The notes under the pieces are model-generated. The model searched no databases, had not been told where the DNA came from, and saw only the letters and a program-made list of their open reading frames with translations. The translations under genes and the position numbers were made by a program. From Pseudoduganella umbonata (GTDB lineage Bacteria > Pseudomonadota > Gammaproteobacteria > Burkholderiales > Burkholderiaceae_D), in contig NZ_JACHXS010000001.1 in NCBI RefSeq assembly GCF_014192225.1, positions 522,440 to 586,439 of the forward strand: a DNA stretch of 64,000 nucleotides, in the 5' to 3' direction. Every line of letters starts with the position of its first letter. Position 1 is the stretch's first letter. Positions 26,340 to 36,128 of the stretch are shown in pieces.

Positions 26340-26419
26340 GCTTTTCTAGCTTGCGGGCAATTTTTCGATCTACAATGCACCCTTAAGCTGATTAATCTCA
26401 ATATGAGGGATGCGCGGAC
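26340..26419 (+). promoter_or_regulatory. Putative promoter of the rightward MSHA operon
   Basis: Within the 134-bp gap between the two clusters a TACAAT box at 26371-26376 fits a -10 element for mshE; no strong -35 stands 16-18 bp upstream (TTGCGG at 26351 is only 14 bp away). The divergent promoter for the ABC ATPase must share this short gap. Confidence 0.35.
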
Positions 26420-28123
26420 ATGGCAAGGCCGGAAAAAGTAAGGCTCGGGGAAATTCTGGTGCAGCAAAAACTGCTGTCCGAGGAGCAGCTGGGCCTGGCG
26501 CTGGCCGAACAGAAGCGCAGCGGCCGCAAGCTGGGCCGCGTGTTCATCGACAGCGGCTATGTCACGGAAGAGCAGATCGCCGGCGCGCTGGCGCGCCAGC
26601 TGAACATCCCGTACATCAACCTCAAGTTCTACAACATCAACCCCGAGCTGGTGCGCCTGCTGCCGGAAACGCAGGCGCGGCGCTTCCGCGCGCTGGTGCT
26701 GGAGCAGCGCGATGCGGGCATGCTGGTGGGGATCTCGGACCCGACCGACCTGTTCGCCTACGACGAGATCGCCCGCATCGTCCGGCAGAACATCGAGCTG
26801 GCCGTCGTCAACGAAACCGAGGTGCTGGCCGCCATCGACCGCATCTACCGGCGCACCGAGGACATCACCGACCTGGCGCGCGAGCTGGAAGAGGAGATGG
26901 GCGACGTCTCGGTCGACTTCGGCGCGCTGGCTGCCAATCCGGGCCTGGAAGAAGCGCCGGTGGTGAAACTGCTGCAGTCGGTGTTCGACGATGCCGCCCA
27001 GGTGCGCGCCTCGGACATCCACATCGAGCCGCAGGAAGCCCGGCTGCACATCCGTTTCCGCATCGACGGCGTGCTGCACCTGCAGACCCAGGCCGACATC
27101 AAGATCGCGCCGGCGCTGGCGCTGCGCCTGAAGCTGATGTCGGAGCTCGACATCTCGGAAAAGCGCCTGCCGCAGGACGGCCGCTTCGCCGTGCGCGTAA
27201 AGAATACCCGCATCGACGTGCGTATCTCGACGATGCCGACCCAGTACGGCGAATCGATCGTGATGCGTCTGCTATCGCAGGGCAGCACGAACCTGCGGCT
27301 CGACGCGATCGGCATGCCGCGCCCGCTGATGGAAAAATTCCGCGCCATCGTGCAGCGGCCGAACGGCCTTGTGCTCGTGACGGGACCGACCGGTTCCGGC
27401 AAGACCACCACGCTGTACAGCGCGCTGGCCGAGCTGAACTCGGTGGAAAAAAAGCTGATCACCGTGGAAGACCCGGTCGAATACCGGCTGCCCGGCATCA
27501 ACCAGGTGCAGGTCAACGAGAAGATCGAGCTGGACTTCGCCCGCGTGCTGCGCTCGGCGCTGCGGCAGGACCCGGACGTGGTGCTGGTGGGCGAGATGCG
27601 TGACCAGGAAACGGCGCAGATCGGCCTGCGCGCCGCCATGACGGGCCACCTTGTGCTGTCCACGCTGCACACCAACGATGCCGCCAGCACGCCGCTGCGC
27701 CTGATGGACATGGGCGTGCCGCGCTACATGGTGGCCAGTTCGCTGCAGGCGGTGCTGGCGCAGCGGCTGGTGCGCGTGATCTGCGAAAGCTGCACGGAAC
27801 GGTACACGCCGACGCCGTCCGAGCGCGAGTGGCTGAGCCTGGAACTGAACGACAAGGTCGACATGGCCCGCTATTTCCACGGCAAGGGTTGCTCGCATTG
27901 CAACGGCATGGGCTACCGCGGCCGGACCGGCGTGTATGAACTGCTGGAAATGACGAATGCCGTCGTCGATGCCGCCAACGATCCGGATCCGGGGCATTTC
28001 CTGAAGGTGGCGGCGAAGGAGATGGCCGGGCAGACCTTGCGCCGCCATGGCGTGCAGCTGGTCGTGCAGGGCCGCACCACGATCGCCGAGGCGATGCGGA
28101 TCAGTAACCAGCAAGAGGATTGA
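26420..28123 (+). CDS. mshE: MSHA pilus assembly ATPase MshE
   Basis: The 567-residue GspE-family ATPase powers MSHA pilus extension. Residues 8-31 and 37-60 form two 24-residue motifs with a 5-residue spacer (RLG...Q and KLG...Q), the MshEN c-di-GMP-binding pattern known from Vibrio MshE. The core shows IEPQEARLHIRFRIDG, Walker A GPTGSGKTTTL, VEDPVEYRLP, Walker B VVLVGEMRDQETA and the zinc cysteines CESC and CSHC. It opens the rightward MSHA operon, and its stop overlaps the next ATG (TGATG). Confidence 0.96.
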   Translation: MARPEKVRLGEILVQQKLLSEEQLGLALAEQKRSGRKLGRVFIDSGYVTEEQIAGALARQLNIPYINLKFYNINPELVRLLPETQARRFRALVLEQRDAGMLVGISDPTDLFAYDEIARIVRQNIELAVVNETEVLAAIDRIYRRTEDITDLARELEEEMGDVSVDFGALAANPGLEEAPVVKLLQSVFDDAAQVRASDIHIEPQEARLHIRFRIDGVLHLQTQADIKIAPALALRLKLMSELDISEKRLPQDGRFAVRVKNTRIDVRISTMPTQYGESIVMRLLSQGSTNLRLDAIGMPRPLMEKFRAIVQRPNGLVLVTGPTGSGKTTTLYSALAELNSVEKKLITVEDPVEYRLPGINQVQVNEKIELDFARVLRSALRQDPDVVLVGEMRDQETAQIGLRAAMTGHLVLSTLHTNDAASTPLRLMDMGVPRYMVASSLQAVLAQRLVRVICESCTERYTPTPSEREWLSLELNDKVDMARYFHGKGCSHCNGMGYRGRTGVYELLEMTNAVVDAANDPDPGHFLKVAAKEMAGQTLRRHGVQLVVQGRTTIAEAMRISNQQED

Positions 28124-29349
28124 TGCCTTATTTCGCGTACAAGGCGCGCGACACGCGCGGCGAGCTGATGCAGGGTGTGCTGGAGGCCGTCGATTCGGCG
28201 GCCGTAGCCGACCAGCTGATGGGCTCGGGCGCCACGCCGGTCGAGATCGCGCCCACGCGCGCCCCGGCCAAGGGCGGCGGACAGTCGGCGTGGGCACGGC
28301 TGACGGAAAAAAAGGTCACGCCGCTCGACGTGCAGCTGTTCTCGCGCCAGATGTACACGCTGCTGAAATCGGGCGTGCCGATCATGCGCGGCCTGGCCGG
28401 CCTGCAGGAATCGGCCACGTCGCCATCCTTCGCCAAGGTGATCCGGGACCTGCGCGAATCGCTCGACGCGGGCCGCGAACTGTCGGTGGCGATGCACCGC
28501 CATCCCGCGGTCTTCAACAATTTCTATTTGTCCATGGTCCGGGTCGGCGAAATGACCGGCAGGCTCGACGAGGTGATGCTGCGGCTGTTCGATCACCTGG
28601 AATTCGACCGCGACATGCGCGGGCGCGTGAAAAGCGCGCTGCGCTACCCGATGTTCGTCGTGATCGCGATGGTGATCGCCATGTTCATCGTCAACATGTT
28701 CGTGATTCCCCAGTTCGTGCAGGTGTTCCAGAGTTTCAAGGCCGAGCTGCCGCTGATGACGCGGATCCTGATCGGCACGTCGAACTTCACCAAGCAGTAC
28801 TGGTACCTGATGTTCGGCGGCGCCGCGGTGGCGGCGCTGGTGTTGCGCGGCTGGGTGCGTACGCCGTCCGGCCTGTTGCGCTGGGACCGCTGGAAACTGA
28901 AGCTGCCGATCGCCGGCAAGATTGTCAACAAGGCCACGATGGCCCGCTTCGCACGCAGTTTTGCGCTGTCGTCGAAGAGCGGCGTGCCGATTGTGCAGGC
29001 GCTGACGGTGGTGTCGCAGACCGTCGACAACGCCTACCTGAGCCAGCGGGTCGAGCAGATGCGCGACAGTGTCGAGCGCGGCGAAAGCATCCTCCGTACC
29101 TCGGTCACGGCCGGCATTTTCACGCCGATCGTGCTGCAGATGATCGCGGTGGGCGAGGAATCCGGCTCGCTGGACGACCTGATGGACGAGATCGCCCTGA
29201 TGTACGAGCGCGAGGTCGATTACGAACTGAAGACGCTGGCCGCGCAGATCGAGCCGATCCTGATCACCTTCCTCGGCGCGATGGTACTGGTCCTGGCGCT
29301 GGGCATCTTCCTGCCGATCTGGAACCTGGGCCAGGCAGCCCTGCACTGA
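28123..29349 (+). CDS. mshG: MSHA platform protein MshG (GspF family)
   Basis: The 408-residue inner-membrane protein starts MPYFAYKARDTRGELMQG and holds two GspF domains (FSRQMYTLLKSGVPIMRGLAGL and FARSFALSSKSGVPIVQALTVV), each with VRVGEMTGRLDE- or IAVGEESGSLDD-type motifs. Membrane segments lie at about 175-195, 225-243 and 378-398. It is the rotor platform under MshE. The TTG three bases upstream is not needed: the ATG at 28123 overlaps the mshE stop by one base. Confidence 0.95.
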   Translation: MPYFAYKARDTRGELMQGVLEAVDSAAVADQLMGSGATPVEIAPTRAPAKGGGQSAWARLTEKKVTPLDVQLFSRQMYTLLKSGVPIMRGLAGLQESATSPSFAKVIRDLRESLDAGRELSVAMHRHPAVFNNFYLSMVRVGEMTGRLDEVMLRLFDHLEFDRDMRGRVKSALRYPMFVVIAMVIAMFIVNMFVIPQFVQVFQSFKAELPLMTRILIGTSNFTKQYWYLMFGGAAVAALVLRGWVRTPSGLLRWDRWKLKLPIAGKIVNKATMARFARSFALSSKSGVPIVQALTVVSQTVDNAYLSQRVEQMRDSVERGESILRTSVTAGIFTPIVLQMIAVGEESGSLDDLMDEIALMYEREVDYELKTLAAQIEPILITFLGAMVLVLALGIFLPIWNLGQAALH

Positions 29350-29864
29350 TGGGGGCCGTGCCACGCCGGGCGCGCGGGGCGACCCGTTTCGAGTTCGCCC
29401 TCTGCGCCATCCTGTTCAGCGTGCTGGCCGGCGTGCTGCTGTACTACGTGCTGCGCTACCGGGCCGAAGCCGAGCTGGCGGGCGTGCGCTACCAGGTAGC
29501 CAGCATCCGTACCACGCTGGCCGGCAAGATCATGGAAGCGGTGGTAGCCGGCGATATAGGCAGGCTGCAGGCACTGGCCGGCACGAACCCTGTCGCGCTG
29601 CTCGAACACCCACCGCCGGGCTACCGTGGTGAGGTGGATCAACTCGATGGTCAAGAGATTCCCCGCGGCAGCTGGGTTTTCGACAGAAAACAACGGAAGC
29701 TTGTATATTTGTTCAGCGGCAACAAAAATTTTTCCGGACGTCACTATGCATATTGGAGTTACCGTGTAGAATCACTTTGCTTGCCCACGAACAACGCCAA
29801 GCCGCCAGGAACGCCAGCAAAAATGCCCAAGCTGAGCGTTGCCCTTCATCAGGTAGACGGTTGA
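29349..29864 (+). CDS. mshF: MSHA biogenesis protein MshF
   Basis: This 171-residue bitopic protein has a short basic tail, one membrane helix (FEFALCAILFSVLAGVLLYYVL) and a periplasmic domain (GDIGRLQALAGTNPVALLEHPPPGY, GSWVFDRKQRKLVYLFSGN). Position between mshG and the pilin gene and the VFDRKxRxLVYL block match MshF. The ATG overlaps the mshG stop (TGATG). The last 200 bases are clearly more AT-rich than the surroundings. Its exact role is not settled in the family. Confidence 0.8.
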   Translation: MGAVPRRARGATRFEFALCAILFSVLAGVLLYYVLRYRAEAELAGVRYQVASIRTTLAGKIMEAVVAGDIGRLQALAGTNPVALLEHPPPGYRGEVDQLDGQEIPRGSWVFDRKQRKLVYLFSGNKNFSGRHYAYWSYRVESLCLPTNNAKPPGTPAKMPKLSVALHQVDG

Positions 29865-29934
29865 ACAGAATGTAAAACGCATCCTCGTGTCGTTTCCGTC
29901 ACAAACATTCTTAATTGTTACGTTGGAGATTCTC

Positions 29935-30405
29935 ATGCAATTCAAACAAGCTTCGCTGTCGCAGGCATCCCGTGGTCAAGGCGGTTTCACCCTGATCGAA
30001 CTGATCGTCGTCATCGTCATCCTCGGCATCCTGGCCGCGACCGCGCTGCCGAAGTTCGCCGACATGGGTGCGGATGCGCGCCGCGCCAAGATGCAGGGTG
30101 CCCGTGGCGCCGTCTCCAGCGCAGCAGCGATCACCCGTGCGCAGTGGCTGGTGACCGGTAACACCACCAGTACCACGGTCAAGCTGGATGGCGTCGACAT
30201 CACGACGTCGAGCGGCGCGGCTGGCGGCTATCCGACCACCGACGGCATCCAGCTGGCCGCTGGCCTCAGCTCTGAGGATTACACGATGACGGCCGCTGCC
30301 GGCGTCCTGACGATTGCCGACAAAAAGGTTGAGGGCTGCGCCTTCACCTACACCGCCGCGAGCGGCACCGTCGGCGCGCCGCCGGCCCTGGCCAGCTGTC
30401 AGTAA
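29935..30405 (+). CDS. mshA: Main MSHA-type pilin (MshA/MshB family)
   Basis: The 156-residue prepilin has leader MQFKQASLSQASRGQGG, cleaved before FTLIELIVVIVILGILAATALPKF with Glu at +5. The rest (KMQGARGAVSSAAAITRAQWLVTGN, and a C-terminal Cys pair GCAFTY and ASCQ) fits the MshA/MshB fold with a disulfide loop. A GGAG ribosome site stands just before the ATG, so expression is not coupled to mshF, as expected for a major subunit. Only one such gene is present, where Vibrio has mshB and mshA. Confidence 0.9.
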   Translation: MQFKQASLSQASRGQGGFTLIELIVVIVILGILAATALPKFADMGADARRAKMQGARGAVSSAAAITRAQWLVTGNTTSTTVKLDGVDITTSSGAAGGYPTTDGIQLAAGLSSEDYTMTAAAGVLTIADKKVEGCAFTYTAASGTVGAPPALASCQ

Positions 30406-30436
30406 GCGATCGGCGGATAATGGCATACTCGTCCTC

Positions 30437-31006
30437 GTGACGACCGCCAGCCTCCTTCGACCCCATTCCCGGCTGCCCCGACTTCGTGCGGGGCAGTTTG
30501 GTTTTACGCTGGTCGAACTGGTCCTGGTCATCGTGATCGTCGGGATTCTCGGCGCCGTCGCCGCGCCGCGCTTTTTCGAGCGGCGCACGTTCGACGTGGC
30601 CGGCTATTCCCAGCAGGTGACGTCGCTGATCCGCTACGCGCAGAAGCAGGCCATCGCGCAGAACCGCAATGTCTTCGTCCGCCTGGACGGCTTCGGCGTG
30701 GCGCTGTGCTACGACACGAACTGCGCCGTCAAGGTCGTGCCGCCGGCGCGCAGCAACAGCGGCAGCGCCGCCACGCTGGCGCGCTGCAGCAACCTGACCG
30801 GCTGGGCCTGCGAGGGCGTGCCGGACGGGCTGGCGATCAGCGCTGCGCCGATGTTCTTCTTCGATCCCGCCGGGCGGCCGTTCAATGCCTCCGACAATGC
30901 GGCGGCGATCACGTCCACTTTCGTGGGCCGGCTCGCGGTGCGCGTCAGCGGCGGCGGTATCAGCCTGGACACGCTGGTGGAACCCGAGACGGGATTTACC
31001 CGATGA
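30437..31006 (+). CDS. mshC: MSHA minor prepilin MshC
   Basis: The 189-residue prepilin has FGFTLVELVLVIVIVGILGAVAAPRFF after a basic leader, with Glu at +5, then SLIRYAQKQAIAQNRNVFVRLDG and several cysteines (CYDTNC, RCSNLTGWAC). No in-frame ATG suits; I take the GTG at 30437, giving a leader of about 22 residues. The frame is open further upstream into the mshA 3' end. Stop overlaps the mshD ATG. Minor pilins of this class prime pilus assembly. Confidence 0.85.
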   Translation: MTTASLLRPHSRLPRLRAGQFGFTLVELVLVIVIVGILGAVAAPRFFERRTFDVAGYSQQVTSLIRYAQKQAIAQNRNVFVRLDGFGVALCYDTNCAVKVVPPARSNSGSAATLARCSNLTGWACEGVPDGLAISAAPMFFFDPAGRPFNASDNAAAITSTFVGRLAVRVSGGGISLDTLVEPETGFTR

Positions 31007-31554
31007 CGACGGCGCGAGCAATGCACCGCCAGCGTGGCCTGACGATAATTGAACTGGTCATGTTCATCGTTATCGTCGGCATTGCCGTGGTCGGCGTGCT
31101 GACCGTCATCAGCCAGAATACCCGCGGCAGCGCCGACCCGATCCGCCAGAAGCAGGCCATGGCGATCGCCGAAAGCCTGCTGGACGAGATCCGCGCCGCG
31201 CGTTTCACGTGGTGCGACATCACCGATCCGAACTTCCTGACGGCGGCCTCGGCTGCCGATTGCACGCTGGCGGAAGGCCCGGGCCAGGAAGCGGGCGGGG
31301 GCCTGCGGCCGTTCGACAATGTCAACGATTACGCGGGGCCGAACTGGGCGGCGCGGACCTATGCCAACGATGTCGTCGGCACCCAGTTCCCGGCCGGCTA
31401 CACGGCCACCGTCACCATTACGCCGACCGCCATCGGCCCGGCGGCGGCCACAGTGCCCGCCGCGGCATCGCTGCGCATCCAGGTCACGGTGGCCTACGGC
31501 GGCGACGCGGTCACGCTGGAAAGCTATCGCATCCGTTACGCACCTAATAACTGA
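31003..31554 (+). CDS. mshD: MSHA minor prepilin MshD
   Basis: The 183-residue prepilin starts MTTARAMHRQRG, cleaved before LTIIELVMFIVIVGIAVVGVL with Glu at +5. AMAIAESLLDEIRAARFTWCD is the usual block after the helix in MshD/PilV-like subunits, and the C-terminus (ASLRIQVTVAYGGDAVTLESYRIRYAP) is beta-rich. The ATG overlaps the mshC stop by ATGA. Confidence 0.88.
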   Translation: MTTARAMHRQRGLTIIELVMFIVIVGIAVVGVLTVISQNTRGSADPIRQKQAMAIAESLLDEIRAARFTWCDITDPNFLTAASAADCTLAEGPGQEAGGGLRPFDNVNDYAGPNWAARTYANDVVGTQFPAGYTATVTITPTAIGPAAATVPAAASLRIQVTVAYGGDAVTLESYRIRYAPNN

Positions 31555-31556
31555 TC

Positions 31557-32399
31557 ATGACGAATCTTCGCAGACAGGGCAGGGAAGCCGGGTTCACGCT
31601 GGTCGAGGCGATCATCGTGATCGTCATTACCGGCATTATCGCCGGCATGGTGGCCCTGTTCATCCGCGTGCCGGTACAAAGCAATATCGACACCCGTTCG
31701 CGCGCCGAACTGGCCGACGCCGCCGATCTGGCGCTGCGCCGCATGAGCCGCGAGCTGCGGCTGGCGGTGCCGAACAGCGTGGCGGTCTACAGCAACAAGC
31801 TGGCGATCCAGTTCCTGCTGACCAAGACCGGGGCCCGCTACGTCAACGTGCTCGACGGCGCGCCCGCCACCTTGAAGCCGCTCGACTTCGTCGGCGGCAA
31901 CAATACCTTCGACATGGTGGGGGCGGCGCCCACCGGCCGGCAAGCCATCGTTCCCGGCGACTATATCGTGATCGGCAACCTGGGCATTGCGCCAGCCAAC
32001 GCTTATGACTACGGCAAGGGCGCCAACAATATTTCGCGGGTCAGCGCCGTCGCCGGCAGCCGCATCACCTTGCAGGCCAATAGTTTTTCCACGACCCAGT
32101 CACCCGCTTCGACCTTCCAGGTCGTGACCGGCAAGGTGACGTACGTCTGCACGCCGGGCGCCAACGGCGCCGGGACGCTGCAGCGCTTCTTCAACGCCAC
32201 CGACCTGAGCGCGGGACTCGGTGCGCTGGGCAACGGCGCCCTCCTGAGCGACAAGATCGCCGGTTGCATCTTCGACAATACCGTGCTGCCGGGCCAGAAC
32301 GGCGGTTCGCTGATGACGATGGTGCTGTCGCTGCAGCATGCCAACGGCGAGCGGGCGCAGCTGGTGCGCCAGACCCAACTCGATAATCCGCCCTCATGA
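31557..32399 (+). CDS. mshO: MSHA minor prepilin MshO
   Basis: The 280-residue prepilin has a short leader to EAG, then FTLVEAIIVIVITGIIAGMVALF with Glu at +5, and ADLALRRMSRELRLAVPNSV, the GspJ/MshO-type block. The large globular part includes a C-rich stretch (VTYVCTPG, AGCIFDN). It starts two bases after the mshD stop and overlaps mshP by ATGA. A tip-complex subunit by family. Confidence 0.9.
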   Translation: MTNLRRQGREAGFTLVEAIIVIVITGIIAGMVALFIRVPVQSNIDTRSRAELADAADLALRRMSRELRLAVPNSVAVYSNKLAIQFLLTKTGARYVNVLDGAPATLKPLDFVGGNNTFDMVGAAPTGRQAIVPGDYIVIGNLGIAPANAYDYGKGANNISRVSAVAGSRITLQANSFSTTQSPASTFQVVTGKVTYVCTPGANGAGTLQRFFNATDLSAGLGALGNGALLSDKIAGCIFDNTVLPGQNGGSLMTMVLSLQHANGERAQLVRQTQLDNPPS

Positions 32400-32866
32400 A
32401 CCGTACCGACCCGCATCGTGTTCTCGTGCGCCGCGCCGGTCCGGGCGCCGTGCGCCGCTTTGGCCGCAGCCGGGGCGTCAGCATCGTGACCGCGATCTTC
32501 CTGCTCGTGGTCTTGAGCGGCATCGGCGCGGCCATCGTCACTGTCGCTACCACGCAGCGGCAGGCCGCGGCCGCCGACCTGCTGGGCACCCGCGCCTACG
32601 AGGCGGCGCGCAGCGGCGTGGAATACGGGCTGTACCAGTTCCTGGCCAACAACGGCATTTGCGCCAGCGCGGATTTCGCGGGGCCTGGCGGCCTGGCGGG
32701 CATGACCGTGTCCGTGCGCTGCGTGCAGACCGCCACCGAGGGCGTACCGGCGCTCACGCAGACGCGCATTACGGCCACCGCCTGCAACGCCCCGGTCAAC
32801 GGCGCCTGCCCGAACGGGGCACCCGGTGGCGACTACGTGCAGCGCGTGGTCGAGGTGGTCATCTGA
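32396..32866 (+). CDS. mshP: MSHA biogenesis protein MshP
   Basis: This 156-residue product has a basic leader ending RSRG, then VSIVTAIFLLVVLSGIGAAIV, a prepilin-like helix lacking Glu at +5, and YEAARSGVEYGLYQFL, as in MshP/PilX-type subunits. Cys residues occur at ICASADF, VRCVQT, TACNAP and GACPNG. Coupled at both ends (ATGA with mshO, TGATG with mshQ). Confidence 0.88.
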   Translation: MNRTDPHRVLVRRAGPGAVRRFGRSRGVSIVTAIFLLVVLSGIGAAIVTVATTQRQAAAADLLGTRAYEAARSGVEYGLYQFLANNGICASADFAGPGGLAGMTVSVRCVQTATEGVPALTQTRITATACNAPVNGACPNGAPGGDYVQRVVEVVI

Positions 32867-35800
32867 TGAAAGTGCTTCGCATGCTCCGTTTCCTCCCTGG
32901 CGCGCTGTGCGCGGCCATCCTGTCGCTGGCCGCCGCGCCGGCGCGGGCCGATACGCCGATCGCGCTGTTCAAGAGCTTCGCCGGCAACATCACGATGACG
33001 GGTACGCAGAAATCGCTGCGCACCAAGTCGAACAATGACGATCCGTGCGCCATCACGTCGTCGGTCAGCATGACCCTGGCGGGGGTGCCATCGCCCACCG
33101 CGGTGCTGGCCGCCTACCTGTACTGGGCCGGCTCCGGCACCAAGACCGACTATGCTGTCACGTTCGACGGCAAGGCGGTGTCCGCGCCGGCGACCCGGCG
33201 CTACGCGTCGAACACGGTCGGCTACAACTATTTCGGCGGCGCCGCCGACGTGACCGACCAGGTCAGGGCCAAGGGCAACGGCACTTACACGGCCAAGGAC
33301 CTGGACATCGAAACGAACCTGTTCTGTTCCGTGTCCGGCGTGCTGGGCGGCTTCCAGCTGCTGGTGATCTACCGGGACAGCAAGGAACCGTTCCGCGTGC
33401 TGAACGTCTACGAAGGTTTCCAGTACATCCGCTATTCGTCGATCGAGCTGACGCTGGCGAACTTCCAGATTCCCAATCCGCCCGGCACCGGGCGGGTCGG
33501 CCACATCACGTGGGAGGGCGATACCACGCTGTCCGGCGGCGGCGAAACGCTGCGCTACAACGGCGTGCAGCAGACCGACACGCTCAACCCGTCCGGCAAC
33601 CAGTTCAACTCGATCAGCAGCGTCAACGGCGACAAGAATTCCTACGGCATCGACTTCGACGTCTACACGGTCGGTTCGCCGACGATCGCCAGCGGCCAGA
33701 AGTCGGCGAAGACCATCTATACGTCGGGGCAGGACCTGGTGCTCCTCAATGCCGAGGTGATCGCCGCGCCGAACGTGCCGGCCACCGACCGCGGCGTGAC
33801 GATGACGCTGAACGGTTCGCTGGTGCCGTCGGCGCCCGCCACGTACACGATCAGCGTCGTCAACAACGGGCCGATGGACGAGGGCGGCCCGCTGACGGTG
33901 ACCGGCACGCTGCCGCCCTCGCTGATCTACGGCGGCGCCTCCGGGGCCGGCTGGACCTGCACCGCCCAGGGCCAGCTGCTGACCTGCACGTACAGCGGCG
34001 TGGTGAAGGCCGATGTCACGCTGCCGCCGATCACGCTGACGGCGACACCGGCCGCATCGGCCACCGGACTGATCTCGTTCGGCGTCACGGTGGGCGCCAG
34101 GCTCTTCGATTATTACGACGGCAACGACACGTCGACCGTCAGCGCCCGCGTCGGCAACCAGACCTTCGTTCCGCAGTTCATCTTCACCGACAAGCCATGC
34201 GTGCACAACAAGCCGTTCGGCGATCCGGACCAGCCGTGCAAGCCGCTGCAGCTGGAACACATGCCCGCCAACACGGACCTGAGCACCTACATTACCTATG
34301 TGGTGAAGAACGTGCCCACCGCGCTGGCCAGCGCGAATACCACGCTGCCGATGCGCTTCGCGATGAGCTGCCACGACCCCAGCACCAACGCCGGCGTGCG
34401 CGGCACCTACGCGCTGCGCAGCGCCACGGTCACGCTGCCGCTGTGCGCAGCCAATGGCGTGATCCCCGAACAGACCTCGGCTGCGTGGAGCACGGCCAAT
34501 AACATCCTGTATCCCGGCGGTTCGCCTTCCAGCCAGGCCAGCACCGCCAAGAACCGGGACGATGACGACGATTTCCTGCTGCGCTACCAGGACGTCGGCC
34601 GCATCGAGCTGTTCGTCACCGACAACCAGGCGCGGCTGGGGGCCACGGGCGCCTTCGTGTCGCGCCCCGACAAGCTTCTGCTGCTGGCGCAGTCCAGCAA
34701 CAAGGCCGGCGATCCGGCCAGCGCCACCGATCCGCGTTTCGTGCCGGCCGGCACGGCGTTCACGATGACGGTGCGGGCGCTGATGCGGGACCTGACGACG
34801 CCGGCGCCCAACTTCGGCCGTGAAACCGAAGCCGAGACGATCAAGCTGGTCGCCATTCCCGCGTCCACCGAGGACGGCTCGGCGATCAAGGCGATGGTGG
34901 CCGATCGCGATCCGAACAAGCAGTTCGCCCCGGTGAAGCTGCTCGGCGAGTTCGGCCCCTTCGTGAACGGCATTGCCACCGGCAATAACTTCGTGTTCGA
35001 CGACCTGGGTGTGATCAAGGTCGACTCGATGATCGCGCCCACCAAGGCCGAGCTGGACGAAGACGAGACCCGTCTGGCGGGCTCGTACCTGGGTACCGGC
35101 AACGTGATCGGCAACTCGATCAACGTGGGCCGCTTCTACCCGGACCACTTCGATACGTTCGTGACGGGCCCGATGGAGTGCCCGGTCGTCGCGCAGTGTC
35201 CGAAGAACCCGACGACGACCACGGTGCCGTCGGTGGAAATCCCGACGATGGCCTACTCCGGCCAGCCGTTCCGGGTGGTCGTGAAGGCATTCAGCAGCCG
35301 GGGCACGCTGCTGAAGAACTACCGCGAAGACCTGGCGCACGATGTGCTGCTGAGCGCATGGAAGGCGCCCAATGGCAGCACCGGTCAAAACGCGCCGTTT
35401 TCCGGGCAGACCGGGTCGGTCCTCGGCGACCCGGGCATCCCGGCCGCCACCTTCGACGCCGGCACGGCGACCGTCACGCGTACGTACACCTTCCCCGGCG
35501 CGCTGGCCTATACGAGCAGCGCGCCGGCCGCCAACAACTGGCCGCAGCCCGTCTCGGTCTACCTGCGCGCCGCCGAAGTGATCAACTTCGACGATGTCAC
35601 GTCGAAGCGCGCCGCTGCAGTCGAGGGCGGCGTGCAGGTGGCCGCCGGCCGCTGGTGGGTGCCGAACCAGCAGGGTTCGGCGAACCTGGCCATGAATGTC
35701 GAGGTCAAGCCGCAGTTCTTCGGCAAGCTCAACGGCCTCGAAGCCTGGTATGACGCGGTGACCGATTCCGCGACCACGTATGTGCCGCAGACGGAGGTGA

Positions 35801-36048
35801 AGTTTTCCACTTGCACGAAGCTGGCCGGGGCCAGCAGCTGCCGGCTGGCCTTGAGTGTCGACAAGACTTCCGCCGGCACCGTCACCAATGGCGTTGGCAT
35901 GGTGAAACTTGCGGCGCCGGGCGCTGGCAGCAGCGGTTCGGTGTACATGTGGATGAGTGGCCCGGCATGGCTGCCGAGCGTGCGTGGCGTGCTGACCTAT
36001 GGCACAGTGCACACCAGCCCTTACCGCTACCTGCGCGAGATTTACTAG
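32866..36048 (+). CDS. mshQ: MshQ-like large exported protein (DUF6701)
   Basis: The 1060-residue protein has a signal peptide (LPGALCAAILSLAAAPARA) and no other membrane segment. An N-terminal beta-sandwich region (residues 20-300) with aromatic-rich blocks such as LAAYLYWAG is followed by a DUF11-like repeat near 320-430 (YTISVVNNGPMDEGGPLTVTG) and a long C-terminal half of the DUF6701 type (YPDHFDTFVT, GQPFRVVVKAFSSRG, LAMNVEVKPQFFGKLNG). It is probably a tip adhesin or tip-associated protein of the MSHA pilus. It ends the first half of the operon; a 137-bp gap follows. Confidence 0.85.
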   Translation: MKVLRMLRFLPGALCAAILSLAAAPARADTPIALFKSFAGNITMTGTQKSLRTKSNNDDPCAITSSVSMTLAGVPSPTAVLAAYLYWAGSGTKTDYAVTFDGKAVSAPATRRYASNTVGYNYFGGAADVTDQVRAKGNGTYTAKDLDIETNLFCSVSGVLGGFQLLVIYRDSKEPFRVLNVYEGFQYIRYSSIELTLANFQIPNPPGTGRVGHITWEGDTTLSGGGETLRYNGVQQTDTLNPSGNQFNSISSVNGDKNSYGIDFDVYTVGSPTIASGQKSAKTIYTSGQDLVLLNAEVIAAPNVPATDRGVTMTLNGSLVPSAPATYTISVVNNGPMDEGGPLTVTGTLPPSLIYGGASGAGWTCTAQGQLLTCTYSGVVKADVTLPPITLTATPAASATGLISFGVTVGARLFDYYDGNDTSTVSARVGNQTFVPQFIFTDKPCVHNKPFGDPDQPCKPLQLEHMPANTDLSTYITYVVKNVPTALASANTTLPMRFAMSCHDPSTNAGVRGTYALRSATVTLPLCAANGVIPEQTSAAWSTANNILYPGGSPSSQASTAKNRDDDDDFLLRYQDVGRIELFVTDNQARLGATGAFVSRPDKLLLLAQSSNKAGDPASATDPRFVPAGTAFTMTVRALMRDLTTPAPNFGRETEAETIKLVAIPASTEDGSAIKAMVADRDPNKQFAPVKLLGEFGPFVNGIATGNNFVFDDLGVIKVDSMIAPTKAELDEDETRLAGSYLGTGNVIGNSINVGRFYPDHFDTFVTGPMECPVVAQCPKNPTTTTVPSVEIPTMAYSGQPFRVVVKAFSSRGTLLKNYREDLAHDVLLSAWKAPNGSTGQNAPFSGQTGSVLGDPGIPAATFDAGTATVTRTYTFPGALAYTSSAPAANNWPQPVSVYLRAAEVINFDDVTSKRAAAVEGGVQVAAGRWWVPNQQGSANLAMNVEVKPQFFGKLNGLEAWYDAVTDSATTYVPQTEVKFSTCTKLAGASSCRLALSVDKTSAGTVTNGVGMVKLAAPGAGSSGSVYMWMSGPAWLPSVRGVLTYGTVHTSPYRYLREIY

Positions 36049-36128
36049 TGCGGGCGGCCGGAGGGCGGCGCCGTGAAAAAAATACGGCAAAGTAGCTTTT
36101 TGCTACCGGAAGTCGCAGGAAACTTGAA

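Noticed and set aside
32833-36090. Open frame of 1085 codons on the minus strand
   Set aside because: Antisense to mshQ, which has a signal peptide, a DUF11-like repeat and operon coupling. The antisense product is low in complexity and matches nothing I know.
36092-36106. Hairpin GTAGC-TTTTT-GCTAC after mshQ as a terminator
   Set aside because: The stem is only 5 bp and no T-run follows, so it is too weak to call.
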